This document shows, in pieces, positions 12,310 to 23,900 of a stretch of DNA of 64,000 nt. The translations under genes and the position numbers were made by a program. The notes below the pieces were generated by a model. That model saw nothing but the letters and a program-made list of their open reading frames with translations, searched no databases and was not told where the DNA came from. Origin of the DNA: Ceratodon purpureus (taxonomy: Eukaryota > Streptophyta > Bryopsida > Pseudoditrichales > Ditrichaceae). Each line of letters begins with the position of its first letter. The first letter of the stretch is position 1. The stretch is taken from positions 10,259,640 to 10,323,639 of the forward strand of contig CM026429.1 in the NCBI GenBank assembly GCA_014871385.1, given 5' to 3'.

Positions 12310-12949
12310 TGTCGACACGTGTCACTTTTGCATTTTTAGACACCCCACCCCTAGCATCTCAAAAGGGCATTCCAACGCACCAATCCATTCGTCATTTGGA
12401 CATTGTATGCATTAGTTACGAAGGTGTAAAGTTTTGATACCTTTCACGGTAGAAATTTCTTCACGACCAAGTCTACGTACATACATCAATCATGATCTTT
12501 CCAATCTTGAACCAACTAGAATGTTGGATTTTGTGTAATTTTGAAGGATCAAAAGATGAATAATGTTCAATTTTGAATTTTTGAAGGTTCCTATGTAGAT
12601 CCCATGTAGAGTCATTAAAGGTGTGTGTTTTTCCAACATTAAGCCAAGGTTTCAAGCCTCATTTTAGACCAAGCTTGTACATCAAATGAAACATTGTTTA
12701 GAATGACAATACAAATTTGGATTACTCTAAAAAAGTCCCTAAAACTTGTAAAAGCATTGTACAAAAGATTGCTAAAAGAATTTGATGCCTCTCCACAGTG
12801 ATTAATGCCAAGGTATCTTGAGCACCTAGTCAATGTGACAAAATTGGTCTAAGGCGTCAGTTTTTGGTAGTCTTTTCTTGTTTCTTTTATACATTTACCT
12901 CGGATTTATAGCGCATTTCTAAGTCTTTCTTCTTTGTTGAAAACAAAAT
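12262..12949 (+). repeat. IR-1 left inner arm
   Basis: Runs from the second target duplication through the tRNA 3' half into non-coding DNA. It pairs with 14525-15212. Every stretch I compared is identical, including the reverse complement around 12430-12660. It ends inside the first 100 bp of a LINE 5' end. Confidence 0.85.
12834..12949 (+). pseudogene. degenerate tRNA-Leu 5' half followed by a LINE 5' end (left arm copy)
   Basis: ATTGGTCTAAGGCGTCAGTT at 12844-12863 matches the tRNA D-arm and anticodon arm (GTTGGTCTAAGGCGCCAGTT). It is followed by about 90 bp resembling the start of LINE-B: CTTTTCTTGTTTCTTTTA, then TTTATAGCGCATTTCTAAG and TCTTTCTTCTTTGTTGA. The same block is at 14525-14645 on the other strand. 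It reads as an old LINE insertion at the same tRNA site. Confidence 0.6.
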
Positions 12950-13640
12950 CAATTTGATTTATTTTTGCCTTTCAATGCAGAGTTTGCCTTCCAAATAGAA
13001 TGATTTGGAATCTTATTTGTATACTTAGTGGATATTTTATGGGAATGGTTTTTTCTAAAATAGATGCTTTTAATATATGTTCAAGCTTGATCTACAAAAG
13101 TGGGATTCGAAAGTTATATTTGTAGATATAAAGGTTTCCAAAGCACTACTACAAAATAAACTCAAATAAGCTAGATAACATATGGAAGTACAAAAGTCAA
13201 GTCTTTATTATGGAGATATGAAACTTAGCACTTTGTTGATTAAAAAGAAAGTCATCAACTCTATTTTCTTTGTGACGAATGACTTCAAAATCATAGATTC
13301 TAGAAAATCTTAAATTGTATAGATTCCAAGAGCTCTTTATAGGAAGCTAGAGTTGGAAAAATACTATAGCCCAAATTTGAGAAATGTTGGAGTTTCAATA
13401 GATAGAATGCCATAATAATTGCAGGCAATACCATAGTCTGACCAAAGACAACGCTTTTTTGTTTGTAGATTGAAATTGATGGTAGACTCATACATAATTG
13501 TAGAAAGATGTTATTTTTGTTTGAAGGTTATTAAAGATTGTTGCTATTATAATGATCTGCACATTCCAACAAACAATATTAAAGGTACTCTTGTTATTAA
13601 TAAAAAATCAAGTTATTTGAATGCTAGGTAATCTATATTT
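12950..13640. other. IR-1 central non-coding DNA
   Basis: AT-rich. About 13080-13420 resembles the innermost arm sequence of IR-2 (GATCTACAAA, GGAGATATGAAAC, GCTAGAGTTGGAAAAATACT). About 13000-13080 is inverted relative to IR-2. About 13400-13640 matches, in reverse, IR-2 41830-42175. Confidence 0.5.
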
Positions 13641-14620
13641 TCTATGGCTCAACGTTATAATTGGCAAGAACTAGCCATAAATTTTTGAGATCCAAACCAA
13701 TATCCAAACTAGAGACCAAACATCTTTTAGTTATACTTAACCTACAAATCTGGAACTAGTACCCTAACAATTCTTTTCCTTAAAATGTAAAAGCACGCTT
13801 CATTCCTAACAAAATCCCATATGCTAAGACACTGTCTCTAGACTACAAACCCAATATTATAAATTATCCAATTTTCTTCCTCTAACAAGAAATTGGCAGT
13901 CCATGTTGGAAATGTAACTTCTTTGGATTTCAAAAAGTAAGAATTTTGGAACGTATGCTTCGCTTTTTCTTTCCTGGTAGAAAAACTTCTTGATGGTTGA
14001 GACCTCCAATCAGTAAATGGCCGAGTATTGTCTTCTCATGAGCTTATTGTAGGTACTTATTGAAGGTTCCCTCTTCATATCTTTCAAAAACGACTTTCAA
14101 GACTCTTTTAACTTTGCTAGGCAACGTTATCTTTCTTCCACACTAGTTTTTGACCTTTGGCGCTAAAACCTTGCTAGAACCTAGGGTGGTACTTGTTTTG
14201 CCTATACTATAATAAGCTAATGCTACTTGTTGTACCACAAAAGCAAACAAAGTTATCTTTGATGCATTCCACTCAATCCCCACCTCGTCACTTTTTCATC
14301 AACACAACCCCTCCATCATCACTTTTTCTTCAACACAACCTCCACCTCATCACTTTTTCTTCAACACAACCCCCCCATCATCACTTTTTCTTCAACACAA
14401 CCCCCACCTCATCACTTTTTCTTCAACACAACCCCTTTCATTTTCCATTGCACAAGTCTAATATCAAAAAATTCTCCACCTAAGAATATTAATTCAAAAC
14501 TTTCTAAAAACTAAGCAATAGAGAGTTTTGTTTTCAACAAAGAAGAAAGACTTAGAAATGCGCTATAAATCCGAGGTAAATGTATAAAAGAAACAAGAAA
14601 AGACTACCAAAAACTGACGC
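13640..14620 (-). pseudogene. LINE-D: decayed LINE 5' region and ORF1 remnant
   Basis: On the minus strand, about 14620-14525 matches the 5'UTR start of LINE-B, and 14170-13790 matches the ORF1 N-terminal region. On the plus strand, CAATCAGTAAATGGCCGAGT corresponds to LINE-B CAATTGGTAAGTGGCCCAGT, and GGAAATGTAACTTC to GGAGAATGTAACCTC. Only the first part of ORF1 remains and it is full of stops. It is the same fragment type as the ORF1 piece at 41437-41760 in IR-2. Confidence 0.65.
14274..14435. repeat. minisatellite, about 31-bp unit, five to six copies
   Basis: The unit reads roughly ATCACTTTTTCTTCAACACA then ACCTCCACCTC. It lies between the LINE-D 5'UTR and its ORF1 remnant. It opens a Ser/Phe/His-rich frame on the plus strand that is an artefact of the repeat. 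Confidence 0.8.
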
Positions 14621-15164
14621 CTTAGACCAATTTTGTCACATTGACTAGGTGCTCAAGATACCTTGGCATTAATCACTGTGGAGAGGCATCAAATTCTTTT
14701 AGCAATCTTTTGTACAATGCTTTTACAAGTTTTAGGGACTTTTTTAGAGTAATCCAAATTTGTATTGTCATTCTAAACAATGTTTCATTTGATGTACAAG
14801 CTTGGTCTAAAATGAGGCTTGAAACCTTGGCTTAATGTTGGAAAAACACACACCTTTAATGACTCTACATGGGATCTACATAGGAACCTTCAAAAATTCA
14901 AAATTGAACATTATTCATCTTTTGATCCTTCAAAATTACACAAAATCCAACATTCTAGTTGGTTCAAGATTGGAAAGATCATGATTGATGTATGTACGTA
15001 GACTTGGTCGTGAAGAAATTTCTACCGTGAAAGGTATCAAAACTTTACACCTTCGTAACTAATGCATACAATGTCCAAATGACGAATGGATTGGTGCGTT
15101 GGAATGCCCTTTTGAGATGCTAGGGGTGGGGTGTCTAAAAATGCAAAAGTGACACGTGTCGACA

Positions 15165-15196
<32 letters not shown>

Positions 15197-15212
15197 TACC
15201 TGAAACTGGCGC
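14525..15212 (-). repeat. IR-1 right inner arm
   Basis: Reverse complement of 12262-12949, apparently identical. It carries the LINE-D 5' end, the degenerate tRNA half (14602-14640), non-coding DNA and the 3' half of the right tRNA-Leu. Confidence 0.85.
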
Positions 15213-15494
15213 TGAAACCCCATCAAGGTTAAAAAGAAAAGAGGGAACAACTCAAAGCCAAAGGCCGAGCAAACCTGACACCAAGCCAGGGAAAGGCCCG
15301 CAAAGCGGACCAAGGGGGCGGGAGCCCCCAGGGGCGAAAGCCCCAAAAGACCAAGGGCAGAACCCAAGATCAAGAAGAAACAAATCAAGCGGCCAAGGCA
15401 CAGAGGCCAAGGAACCGAGAAAAGGGAGCAAGAAACCCCTACTAACAACCAATACTAACAAGGCAAATCGAAGAAAAGCCTAACAAGAACCAGA
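15213..15494 (-). other. LINE-B 3'UTR with 3' terminal hairpin
   Basis: From the ORF2 stop to the target junction. The last bases can fold as AACC-TTGATGG-GGTT (15216-15230, minus strand). LINE-A has a comparable hairpin at its end. There is no A-tail. Confidence 0.55.
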
Positions 15495-18400
15495 CTAATC
15501 TAAGTTCTGTGTCCAGAAATGCGCCTGAGAGAAGAGTTCCTCCTCATCTTGTAAATCCTGTGGAAGAGAGAGATCATCCTCTGGGGAGACCTCCTCTTGA
15601 ACCACCGCATAGCCAGCGACCTCACTAGAAGAAGCCGAAAGAAAGTCGTCGACAATCTGATTAATAATATCTTCCGCCATCATCTCCACGTCGACATTAC
15701 CACTTGGGCCTGCCCTAGCATCTGAGGAAGACGAAAAGGCAGCCTGAGACCAAGGTGTATACGACCCGCCTGAATCATCCGATAAGAAATCCTCCTGCAC
15801 ACAAGGGGACCCCTCTCGCGGCCGAACAAAGACTCGATACTTATTTGCCAACTCCTTCGGCAAAAAGTGCAGGTTAGGGGCAAGCTGCCACTTAAGTGAC
15901 CCTCCCTCAATTTTCAAGAAAATACCTCTATGGCTCCAAACACTCTTAAAGTGCCCTTCCTTCGCCCTTTGTTTATTTGATTTTGGGACCTTTGCATACC
16001 GCAAGATCTCTCTCCACGCTCCTATACCAGCCTGTATGGTAAGTTGCCACGCTTTAAACATGGCGAGACCAATGTGAAAATTCTCGTCTCTGAGATCATG
16101 TCCACACTTCATACACCAGATGCTCCAAATTAAACACGCTCTCAGAACATCCCACGGCTTCTCCACTGTGTCCTGAGGTGCTGATGCAGAGTCTTGTATC
16201 GGATCAGTATTTGGTTGAGGGAAACCCACCGGGTCATCTAACCCTGTGAGAACCTGAAACCATGTCGTCCTATTATCAGGAAGACCTGCAATAGCTCGAA
16301 GCTCCTTCACCTTGGGCCATACCGGTGAAACTGAATGGCATGCCCAGAACGTATGCTGCGGGGTCTCTCTTGCTCCTGTTAAACATAAGTTACAGAGCCC
16401 ATCACTCCCCAGCCTTCTTCTCCAATCGGCTAAGGGCAAACCTCCTTGGTAGGTAAGTCACAACATTGTGGCTACCTTTCTCGGAAGCCAAGGATGCCAA
16501 AGGAATTTATAAAATAATTTCCTCTGTGTCGGAGTATATCCAAGATTCTGTAAGGATCTCTCAAATGGTGGCTTCTTAAAAATCAAATCCATAATGATCC
16601 GATACCCCTTCTTAGTTGTGTAACCATAGAAGTTGGTTGGTTGCAACATCCCAGCCTGTCTCCACGTCCACTCCTTAGGATCAAACTTTAAGTTTTTCAC
16701 CCTACCCGATTGGACCCTCCAAACCGAGTACTCATAAGGAATCGGCTTCGAAGGATTAATTTCTATGACTTCTCCTTTACTGTTCTTGCATAAAACCCTG
16801 GCCGATGTAAGTCTTGTCCCCGGGAATAGAATCGTCGATTCGCTAATCCTCCTCAGTCGCTCTGTATTACCCCCCGGTCTGTAAGAAGCCGCTACCACCG
16901 ACGACTCCAGCACATGTCGCACTTGATATATAGTGGGATTCTGTGCCTGATCATCTGTAATCAACCATGAACCTATCCCTGGTCTTGAAGTACCCCAGTG
17001 CACACTGTGTACTAATTCATCCCTAATCCTTCCCAGGTTCTGAGAACCCGTAAGAGTCCATAGATCTCTATCATTCAAAAATCTCTGAGTTCGCTCACAC
17101 CAAACGTCGTTCAAGCGCATAATGCCCTTGTTCGACCATTGGTGAAACATACCTTCGTACTTATTATCCCACATCTCCCCTTCCGGATTCTTAAGATGTT
17201 CATTAAAACACCAAGACTGTCTGAGGGTCTCATCAGCGATCTCAGGCTTGGATTTAATGATCCTTGCTCTAACTTGCTTCCACGCAGTCCAAATACCCTG
17301 CCACAAGGGAGACCCTTGCGGTGTAGTTTTCTTAGCCGTGAACAACCAGTTCATATCAGCTCCCCAGGTACCTCCCTTCTGTAACCTGAGCGACTGTATC
17401 CTATGACGTAGAAGCACTTTCCAGGGTTCATCTCCTAGAGACAGACCTCGAGTCACCATCTTCACTAATAAAGCCGCCGTTTGAGACGCCGGATCAAAGA
17501 TTTTGATCCCTCCATGTAACACCGGGAGCACCGCAGAATTCCACGCAACCCTCGCCCTACTCCTCTTATCAGGGTCGCCTCCCCAAATGAAATTCCGAAT
17601 TAAAGCTCGAACCTTGTTAAAGGTACCTAGAGATATGTCGGCACAGGACGCTATATACCAAATCGAGGAGAGAATCACCTGATTGGAAACAAAAATCCTA
17701 GCCGCCATAGAAAGGGGCGTCGGACTCCACTTGCTCAACTGAAGTCTAATGGGGGAGAGCACAATAAAGTGTACCACAAAGTGCAACATGTGACCACCAA
17801 CAAGTGAATATGAAGTGTGCTGTTTTTTAAGGCTCAAAGCTGATTTTGAGCATTTTGGTGTAGTTTTTGAGCATTTTAGTCACTTTTTAAGGTGTCACAA
17901 GGTATCTTACAGGCATCTCCATAAGAAAAACATCTTCAATTGAAACTTAATTTGACCGCTAGTTCTAAATCATGAAAATGAAGATGTTCTTTTTTCACTT
18001 TTTTTTTTCCCGACCATTTGCAAACATCAGAAAATTATTTTTTGAGCATTTGAACACCACAATATTTGAAGGGAAGAGCTCCAAAAGTTTCGCCCAAAAC
18101 AGTGTCCAGAAAACGTCACGACGGTACTTTTGGTACACTTTATGGGTCCAAAGTGTTGGAACCCCCGCATTTCTAGAATGGTACCTTAAGAACGGAGTGG
18201 ACAGCGAAATTAAATGTGACTTTCGAGGAATCCATAAACATTTCTCTTCACTTTCGCAAATAATCCCATTCACTTGAACCGACTTCGCGGTATCCGTTCC
18301 ACTTCTAAACCTCGATGTCTTGTCTCGCACATTTGGGAAGTTCAAGAGAATCAAGTCTATTTTTGAAATCCATAACTAAATTTTGAATCAACATAACTTA

Positions 18401-20925
18401 GATCCCACTTTCTTGAGTGTTTATAAGAAGGGCTGAAATTGTCAAATAGTTAAGCACTTTTTTGGTACACTTTATTGTGCTTGCCCCCTAATATGTTGTA
18501 AAATCTTATTGTCCTTGTCCCGTTGAGCCATTCTGTACCCTACAGGGAAGCCTAGATACCTCCCTATCTCTCCAGGCCGCAACCAGCGTAATCCTAGATC
18601 TTCGCCCCAGGACCAATCCCTGTCCGAATCTGACGCCCAAACCGCAAAAGATTTGTCCCAATTTAATCTAGCGCTGGATGCTTCACAGAATTTCTGTAAA
18701 ACAACAAAGGCCCGCTCCATGTTCTCCTTGGTCTCTTGGAGATAAAGGGCCGTATCATCTGCAAAGAGCATCTTCCTAAGGGAGGTACCATCTGGCAAGC
18801 GAATACCCTGAACCCCATAAATGGGGTCGTTGATCATGTGAGATAACACGTCTGCAACGAATAGGTAAAGATAGGGTGCCAATGGGCACCCTTGTCTTAC
18901 CCCTCTCATAATCTGGAAAGACTCCGTTCTCTGACCGTTAACTACAACCGACAATGTCGCCCCCTCATAAAGAGTTGCGGTCCAATTGATCCACTGCTGG
19001 GAGAATCCCAAATGTTTCATGGAGGATTTTAGAAAGGACCAATTGACTCTGTCATAGGCCTTTTGAAAATCTTAAAACAGAATCACTAAATCTTGTTTAC
19101 TCTCCCTTGCCCACTCCATGGATTCATAACACGTGAAGACATTGTCTAAAATGTAACGGTCCTTGACAAAACCAGTTTGGGTCGAATTGATCCATCTGGG
19201 TAGAAAGTTCTGAGTTCGATTGGCAATAGTTTTTGCTATCAACTTATAAGTCGAAGGTAAAACTGACATTGGCCTGTAGTTCCCTATCATCACCCTGGAG
19301 CCTCCCTTAGGAACCATCGAATGTAGTCCAGTGTTCAAAGTGGGATCCATGACCCCCGAGTCAAACACCTCCTGAATGAGTTTCACAATATCATCTTCTA
19401 TCGAATCCCATGATTCATGAAACCATTCTGTAGGCACACCATCTGGGCCCGCAGTCTTAAACTTGGGCATATCCTTGGCCGCTTCTTTCACCTCCTCTTT
19501 TGTGAACGGCTTTGTCAGAATCTCATTATGATCTGCTGTGACTATGCACGGAACGCTACCCATGCACTGAGCCCGAGCCTCCGAGTTCCCTTCCACCACC
19601 GGGTCGTTTCTATATAGATCCTCATAATACTGTTTGACGTATTTAGAGATCTCTTCTGGCTCTCGTAAGACTTCTCCTCCCCGAAGCAGCTCAGATATAT
19701 GAGTTTTCTTCTTAGTCTCTTTGTGGTAGTTAAAAAACTCGGCTGAGCATCGATCACCCATCTTGCTCCAGTTCGCCCCTGTAGCAAACTGTTTCCTGTC
19801 CAATTTGTCCATACGAACCTCCTCCAGAACCGCTTGGGCACGATTTAGCTTATTCCACGATTCAAGATTATGCCAATCGTTTTGCAGGACCTGTTCCGCC
19901 TGCTTGATCTCCTCGAATTGCAACTCATATTTCTTGCGCCCTTCCTTCCTCTGTTTTGCCGTTATGTCATCACTCCGCTGCCGAATAGCCTCCAATGCTT
20001 CTGCCACCTTACCTCCCTGAGAAGGTTGATCACTGCTGGAAATATTGGATTTCCAGGTATCGATGAGATCATCCTGAGTCTCGGTCTTCTTGAGCAGTGC
20101 AGAATTAAAGGGCCTCGGCCCCTTTGCTCTGTAATGGTCCAGAATAATCTGTACATATACTGCCGCATGATCGGAGATATGTGAAATCGTAGGCCAGATA
20201 GATGTCTTCCCCCCAAATTCCTGTAACTTAGAGTTAACGTAGAAACGATCTAATCGAGCCCAGATCGGCGTAGGCTTCTCTCTCCTCCATGTATACTGCT
20301 TGTTACCCATTTTACGAAATTCATCAAGTCTGAATACATCGTTAACGCCCAACTTAACCATAAGTCTATTCCATCCAGCCTCCTCTCTTCTGGTCATCGC
20401 TTTCCCCACGTAGTCAATACTCCTATCTTCAACATTCTCAGTCATGTTAAAATCTCCTCCCATGATCCACTGCGCTTGCGGGAGAGCGAAGCCCTCTAAC
20501 TGGGACCAGAATCTTTGATGTTGCCCCGGTAGGTTGGGGGCATAAATATTCAAGATCTCGATACGTTGTTTATTTATTTCTTAAATAATAAACTGTGCTC
20601 TACCTTCCACCATCACCCCATGATCTACAATGAAAGGGGCGAGCTGAGCACCTACTATGATTCCTGTGCCTCCTGAGAAACGATCTCCCAAGGCAGTATA
20701 CATCGCGTTGTTCCAAAAGTTTGCACCACCTTTATACTCCATCTGATGTGTGCGAGTCATACAGTCATCTAACGATAGATGATGTTCTTGTAAAAGTAGG
20801 ACTCCCACCTGAGGTACCTGTTTGTTGATAAAGTCTCTAAACTCCGCCCGTTTACGCGCCCCATGCATCCCGCGTCCTAAACTCTGGATATTCTGTGATG
20901 CAACCACAATCTGTTTTACTGTCAT
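15495..20925 (-). pseudogene. LINE-B ORF2: endonuclease, reverse transcriptase, zf-RVT
   Basis: Starts MTVKQIVVASQNIQSLG at 20925. An AP-type endonuclease domain follows (LLLQEHH, GGDFNMTEN, WARLDRFYVN, ISHISDHAAVYV). The reverse transcriptase has KFKTAGPDGVPTEWF, NYRPMSVLPSTYKLIAK, TGFVKDRYILDNV, DFQKAYDRVNW, RQGCPLAPYLYL and MLFADDTALYL. Further down is a zf-RVT motif (CNLCLTGARETPQHTFWAC) and an acidic C-terminus with no RNase H signature. Stops interrupt it at 20583-20581, 19074-19072 and 16460-16458 (a TGA where LINE-A has TGG). A 738-bp MITE sits at 17751-18488. Removing it with one TAAT copy keeps the frame. As in L1-type LINEs, ORF2 would nick the target and copy the RNA. Confidence 0.88.
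17751..18488. mobile_element. MITE-like element copy 1, 738 bp, TSD TAAT
   Basis: Terminal inverted repeats GGGGGAGAGCACAATAAAGT and the complement of CACTTTATTGTGCTTGCCCC flank non-coding DNA. TAAT is duplicated on both sides (17747-17750 and 18489-18492). Excising the element and one TAAT joins the LINE ORF2 in frame, confirming the boundaries. There is no transposase. Superfamily is unresolved. Confidence 0.85.
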
Positions 20926-23900
20926 ACAGAAATGTGTGGTTCTTCAATCGGAGCCTCACTATGAGGAACCTCCTCTGCAAACCCATGCCCATCCGCCCGA
21001 CTCTTCTTAACCGGGGGACTGCTTGGTAAAGCGTCTACCTCGTAAAGGTCGTCACCTAAGAGCCTTTTCAAAAGCTCTTCTGAAGTTCCAGGGATCCTCG
21101 TAAGTTTCCCTAACCTTCCTTTAGTTTCTGTAAGGGACTTGATATCAGGATCTGCCACCTTCCACTGATACCGCTCCGCCTTATGTAACTCCAGTGCGTC
21201 CTTATTAACCGGTATGAACGCAATACAAATACAGTGGAGGTGTAAGCACGGTAAAGTGGACCATAAAGTGCAAAATGTGATCACTAAGAAGTGAATATGA
21301 AGTGCGCTGTTTTTTAAAGCTCAAAGCTGATTTTGAGCATTTTGGTGTAGTTTTTGAGCATTTTAGTCACTTTCTAGGGAGTCATAAGGTATCTTACATA
21401 CATCTTCATAGAATGAACATCCTAAATTGAAACTAAATTTGACCACTAGTCCTAAATCATGAAAATGAACTTTTCCAAAATCTTAATTTCTTCATTTGGT
21501 GCCCTCTATTGTCTTTACAGGATGTTTTTTTCAATTTAAAAAACAATGTTCGGTGAAAAAAAACGCACAAAAAGTACTGCAGAAGTGATCCTCTTAAAAA
21601 ACATCCTTGCGGTACTTTTGGAACGCTAAACAAATTAATGAATATATGAATTGACTATTTTAGAATACCTCTTCAACATACAGAGGGCACGGCGAAATTA
21701 AAAGTGATTTCGGACAAAACCCTAAACCGTTATGTTCACTTTTCCAAATGACTGCATTCACTTTGCTTGGATTTAAAGCCTTCATACAATAACTTTAAAG
21801 TGTCTACTTTGCACAAAACTTTTTCAAGTTGTAGAAAAACAAGTTGAGAATCCATATTAGCAAAAAAAGTTGACTTCAATTACATCTTTCCATCACTTTT
21901 GTGCAATTTTTGCAAAAGGGCTGAAACTAGCAAATAGCTAAGCACTTTTGTGGTCCACTTTACCATGCTTGTGCCCGTGGGCATTCTCCGCGTCCACCTA
22001 TACCCATTTATAATACCAGGCCGCATCCGCCCACTGCTTCAAGGGATTGGTACAATTGTTAGTGTTGACTACAATCTTTTTGAGTGCAAGTGATGCCTCA
22101 TTCACCAACTGATCTCGAGCAGCCATAATACCCCACAGGGGCTGGCTCTCGGAGATTGATAACTGCTTGTAAGCAATCGCCTGACCAGATGTGCTTCCTA
22201 ACCCCGGTCTCTCCATCAAGATCCGAATATCAGGTTTCTTCTTCGTTCCTCGAAAGGAGGTGAGGAACGGAAAAATCCTACACCTATTATTCTTTAACCT
22301 GTACGGGGTCATAAACTCCGCTGCATCCCAAAACGCCTGAGGGATGTTAGTTTTAAGGTATCCTCTCTTGATACAGGAGTCCGGATCCGTTGGAAGAGTA
22401 GGACTCGCAACCACAGCCTTCTGCACCTTCTCTTGTCTCCAAATAAAATCAAAGTCCTCTTCCACCGCTGCCTTGGAATTCAGAGCAGCCTCAGCCGTTT
22501 CCGGAATCTTGCTAGTCTGAGTATCCATGTGAGGCAGGTCCACAACCGGAGGTTGGGGAGAACAAAAGTCCATCTCCTCCACTTCTTTCCCTCCCGTATT
22601 AACAGGGGAAATGGGGACTTCCTGAACAAACTCCATCAGATCTTGCAGCCTGGAATTTAGCTTGGGATCCGGGGTCAAGACTTTCTTACCGCTAGAAAGC
22701 TCTGGAGGATCCGAAGAAACTTTACTGCTCCCCTGTTTCTCCGTATCTTCGCTCTCACGTGTCGTCGTTATAACCGGTTCTTTGACTTCCTTCCCCTGAA
22801 GACCGGATGCTTTATTCGAGGAAGGTACTCGTACTTCTTTCTCCACGGAATGTACCTTAGGTGTGTCAGCCTTAACCGCCTGCGAGGACGCCGGCTGATC
22901 CTGCACTTTCTTGGAAGGCACCTGAGGTACAGAGGTTGCACGTGATACTTCCTCCACCCGTGCACCCTTCTTAGCCACTCTATCCCCTTCCTTCTCCTGT
23001 TGAACACGAGTACCGTCCCCTTCCTTCTCCTGACGAACTCGAGCTCCATCCCCTTCCTTCTCTTGTCGAAGTCGAGCTCCATCCCCGTCTTTCTCCTGCC
23101 GATCACGTCCCCTAGGGTCTCGCCGATCACCTCCTTGCTGACGCCTATCCATAGGCTGATAACGTCCCTCTCTATATCTCCTTCCCGCACGATACCGAGG
23201 AGGACCTTGAGCTCTAAACCCCTCTCTGTCCCTTCCATAGCGACGATCAATGGGATCTTGAAACTGCCTCCTAGTATCTTCCTTCTCTCCAGTGAATCTT
23301 GGTGGCTGGTTCTGGAACTTCCGATCAAGATTGCAGGAACAGTGACTTGCTGTATGGCCGTAGACCTTACAAATGCTACACTGATCCGGCTTCCCAGAAT
23401 ATACAATCTTGTGAGACTTAGGAGGAACTCCCTCACCCATTGGGATCTCCGTGACCAACGGAAGCTTATCAATATCAGCAACCAGGATTCTCACCCGTGG
23501 TCCCGAAGTCTTCCTTCGATAATTATCCGAAAGATCAACCGCCAAGACTGTTCCAAGACGCTTTCCAAGAATTCGAAGGCACTCCTCGTTTCTAATGAAA
23601 TCAGGAATCCCTAGAAATTGAGCCCACACAGGGTACTTAATCTTGGAAATGGACTCCTCTTTCTCCGAAGAGAAACCAAGACTCCAGGTGGAGAATGTAA
23701 CCTCTCTCGACTTGAAAAAGTGAGAGTTCTGAAATGTCGCGTCTACTCCATCTTTCTGTGTGAAAGTGGCTTCAAAGAAACCATTGCCAACTAGAGCAAT
23801 GGAAATCAGGCTATCGTGTAAATTACTCTTGGCCCAATCCTCTACCTCTCGGTGACTTAATCCCCCAATTGGTAAGTGGCCCAGTACTGTTCTATTCTGA

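Larger units (their letters stand above)
8482..12316 (+). pseudogene. tRNA-Leu(CAG) gene split by LINE-A
   Basis: The 5' part, 8482-8524 (GTCGATATAGCCGAGTTGG to GGTACT), and the 3' part, 12262-12316, together match the 80-nt tRNA-Leu of IR-2. They are separated by LINE-A. The 18 bases GCGCCAGTTTCAGGTACT, covering the anticodon arm, occur at both ends (8507-8524 and 12262-12279). The B box GGTTCAAATCC is on the 3' part only. The gene cannot give a normal tRNA. Confidence 0.88.

Noticed and set aside
14193-14483. 96-codon plus-strand frame rich in Phe, His and Ser
   Set aside because: Produced by the 31-bp minisatellite.
12473-15001. Identical 60- and 64-codon frames in both IR-1 inner arms
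   Set aside because: They are duplicated only because the arms are identical and have no coding features.
15172-15483. 103-codon plus-strand Lys/Pro/Gly-rich frame
   Set aside because: Antisense to the LINE-B 3'UTR and part of the tRNA; no homology expected.
23000-23614. 204-codon plus-strand frame and a 237-codon minus-strand frame at 22768-23481
   Set aside because: Shadows of the repetitive RQEKEGDG part of LINE ORF1.
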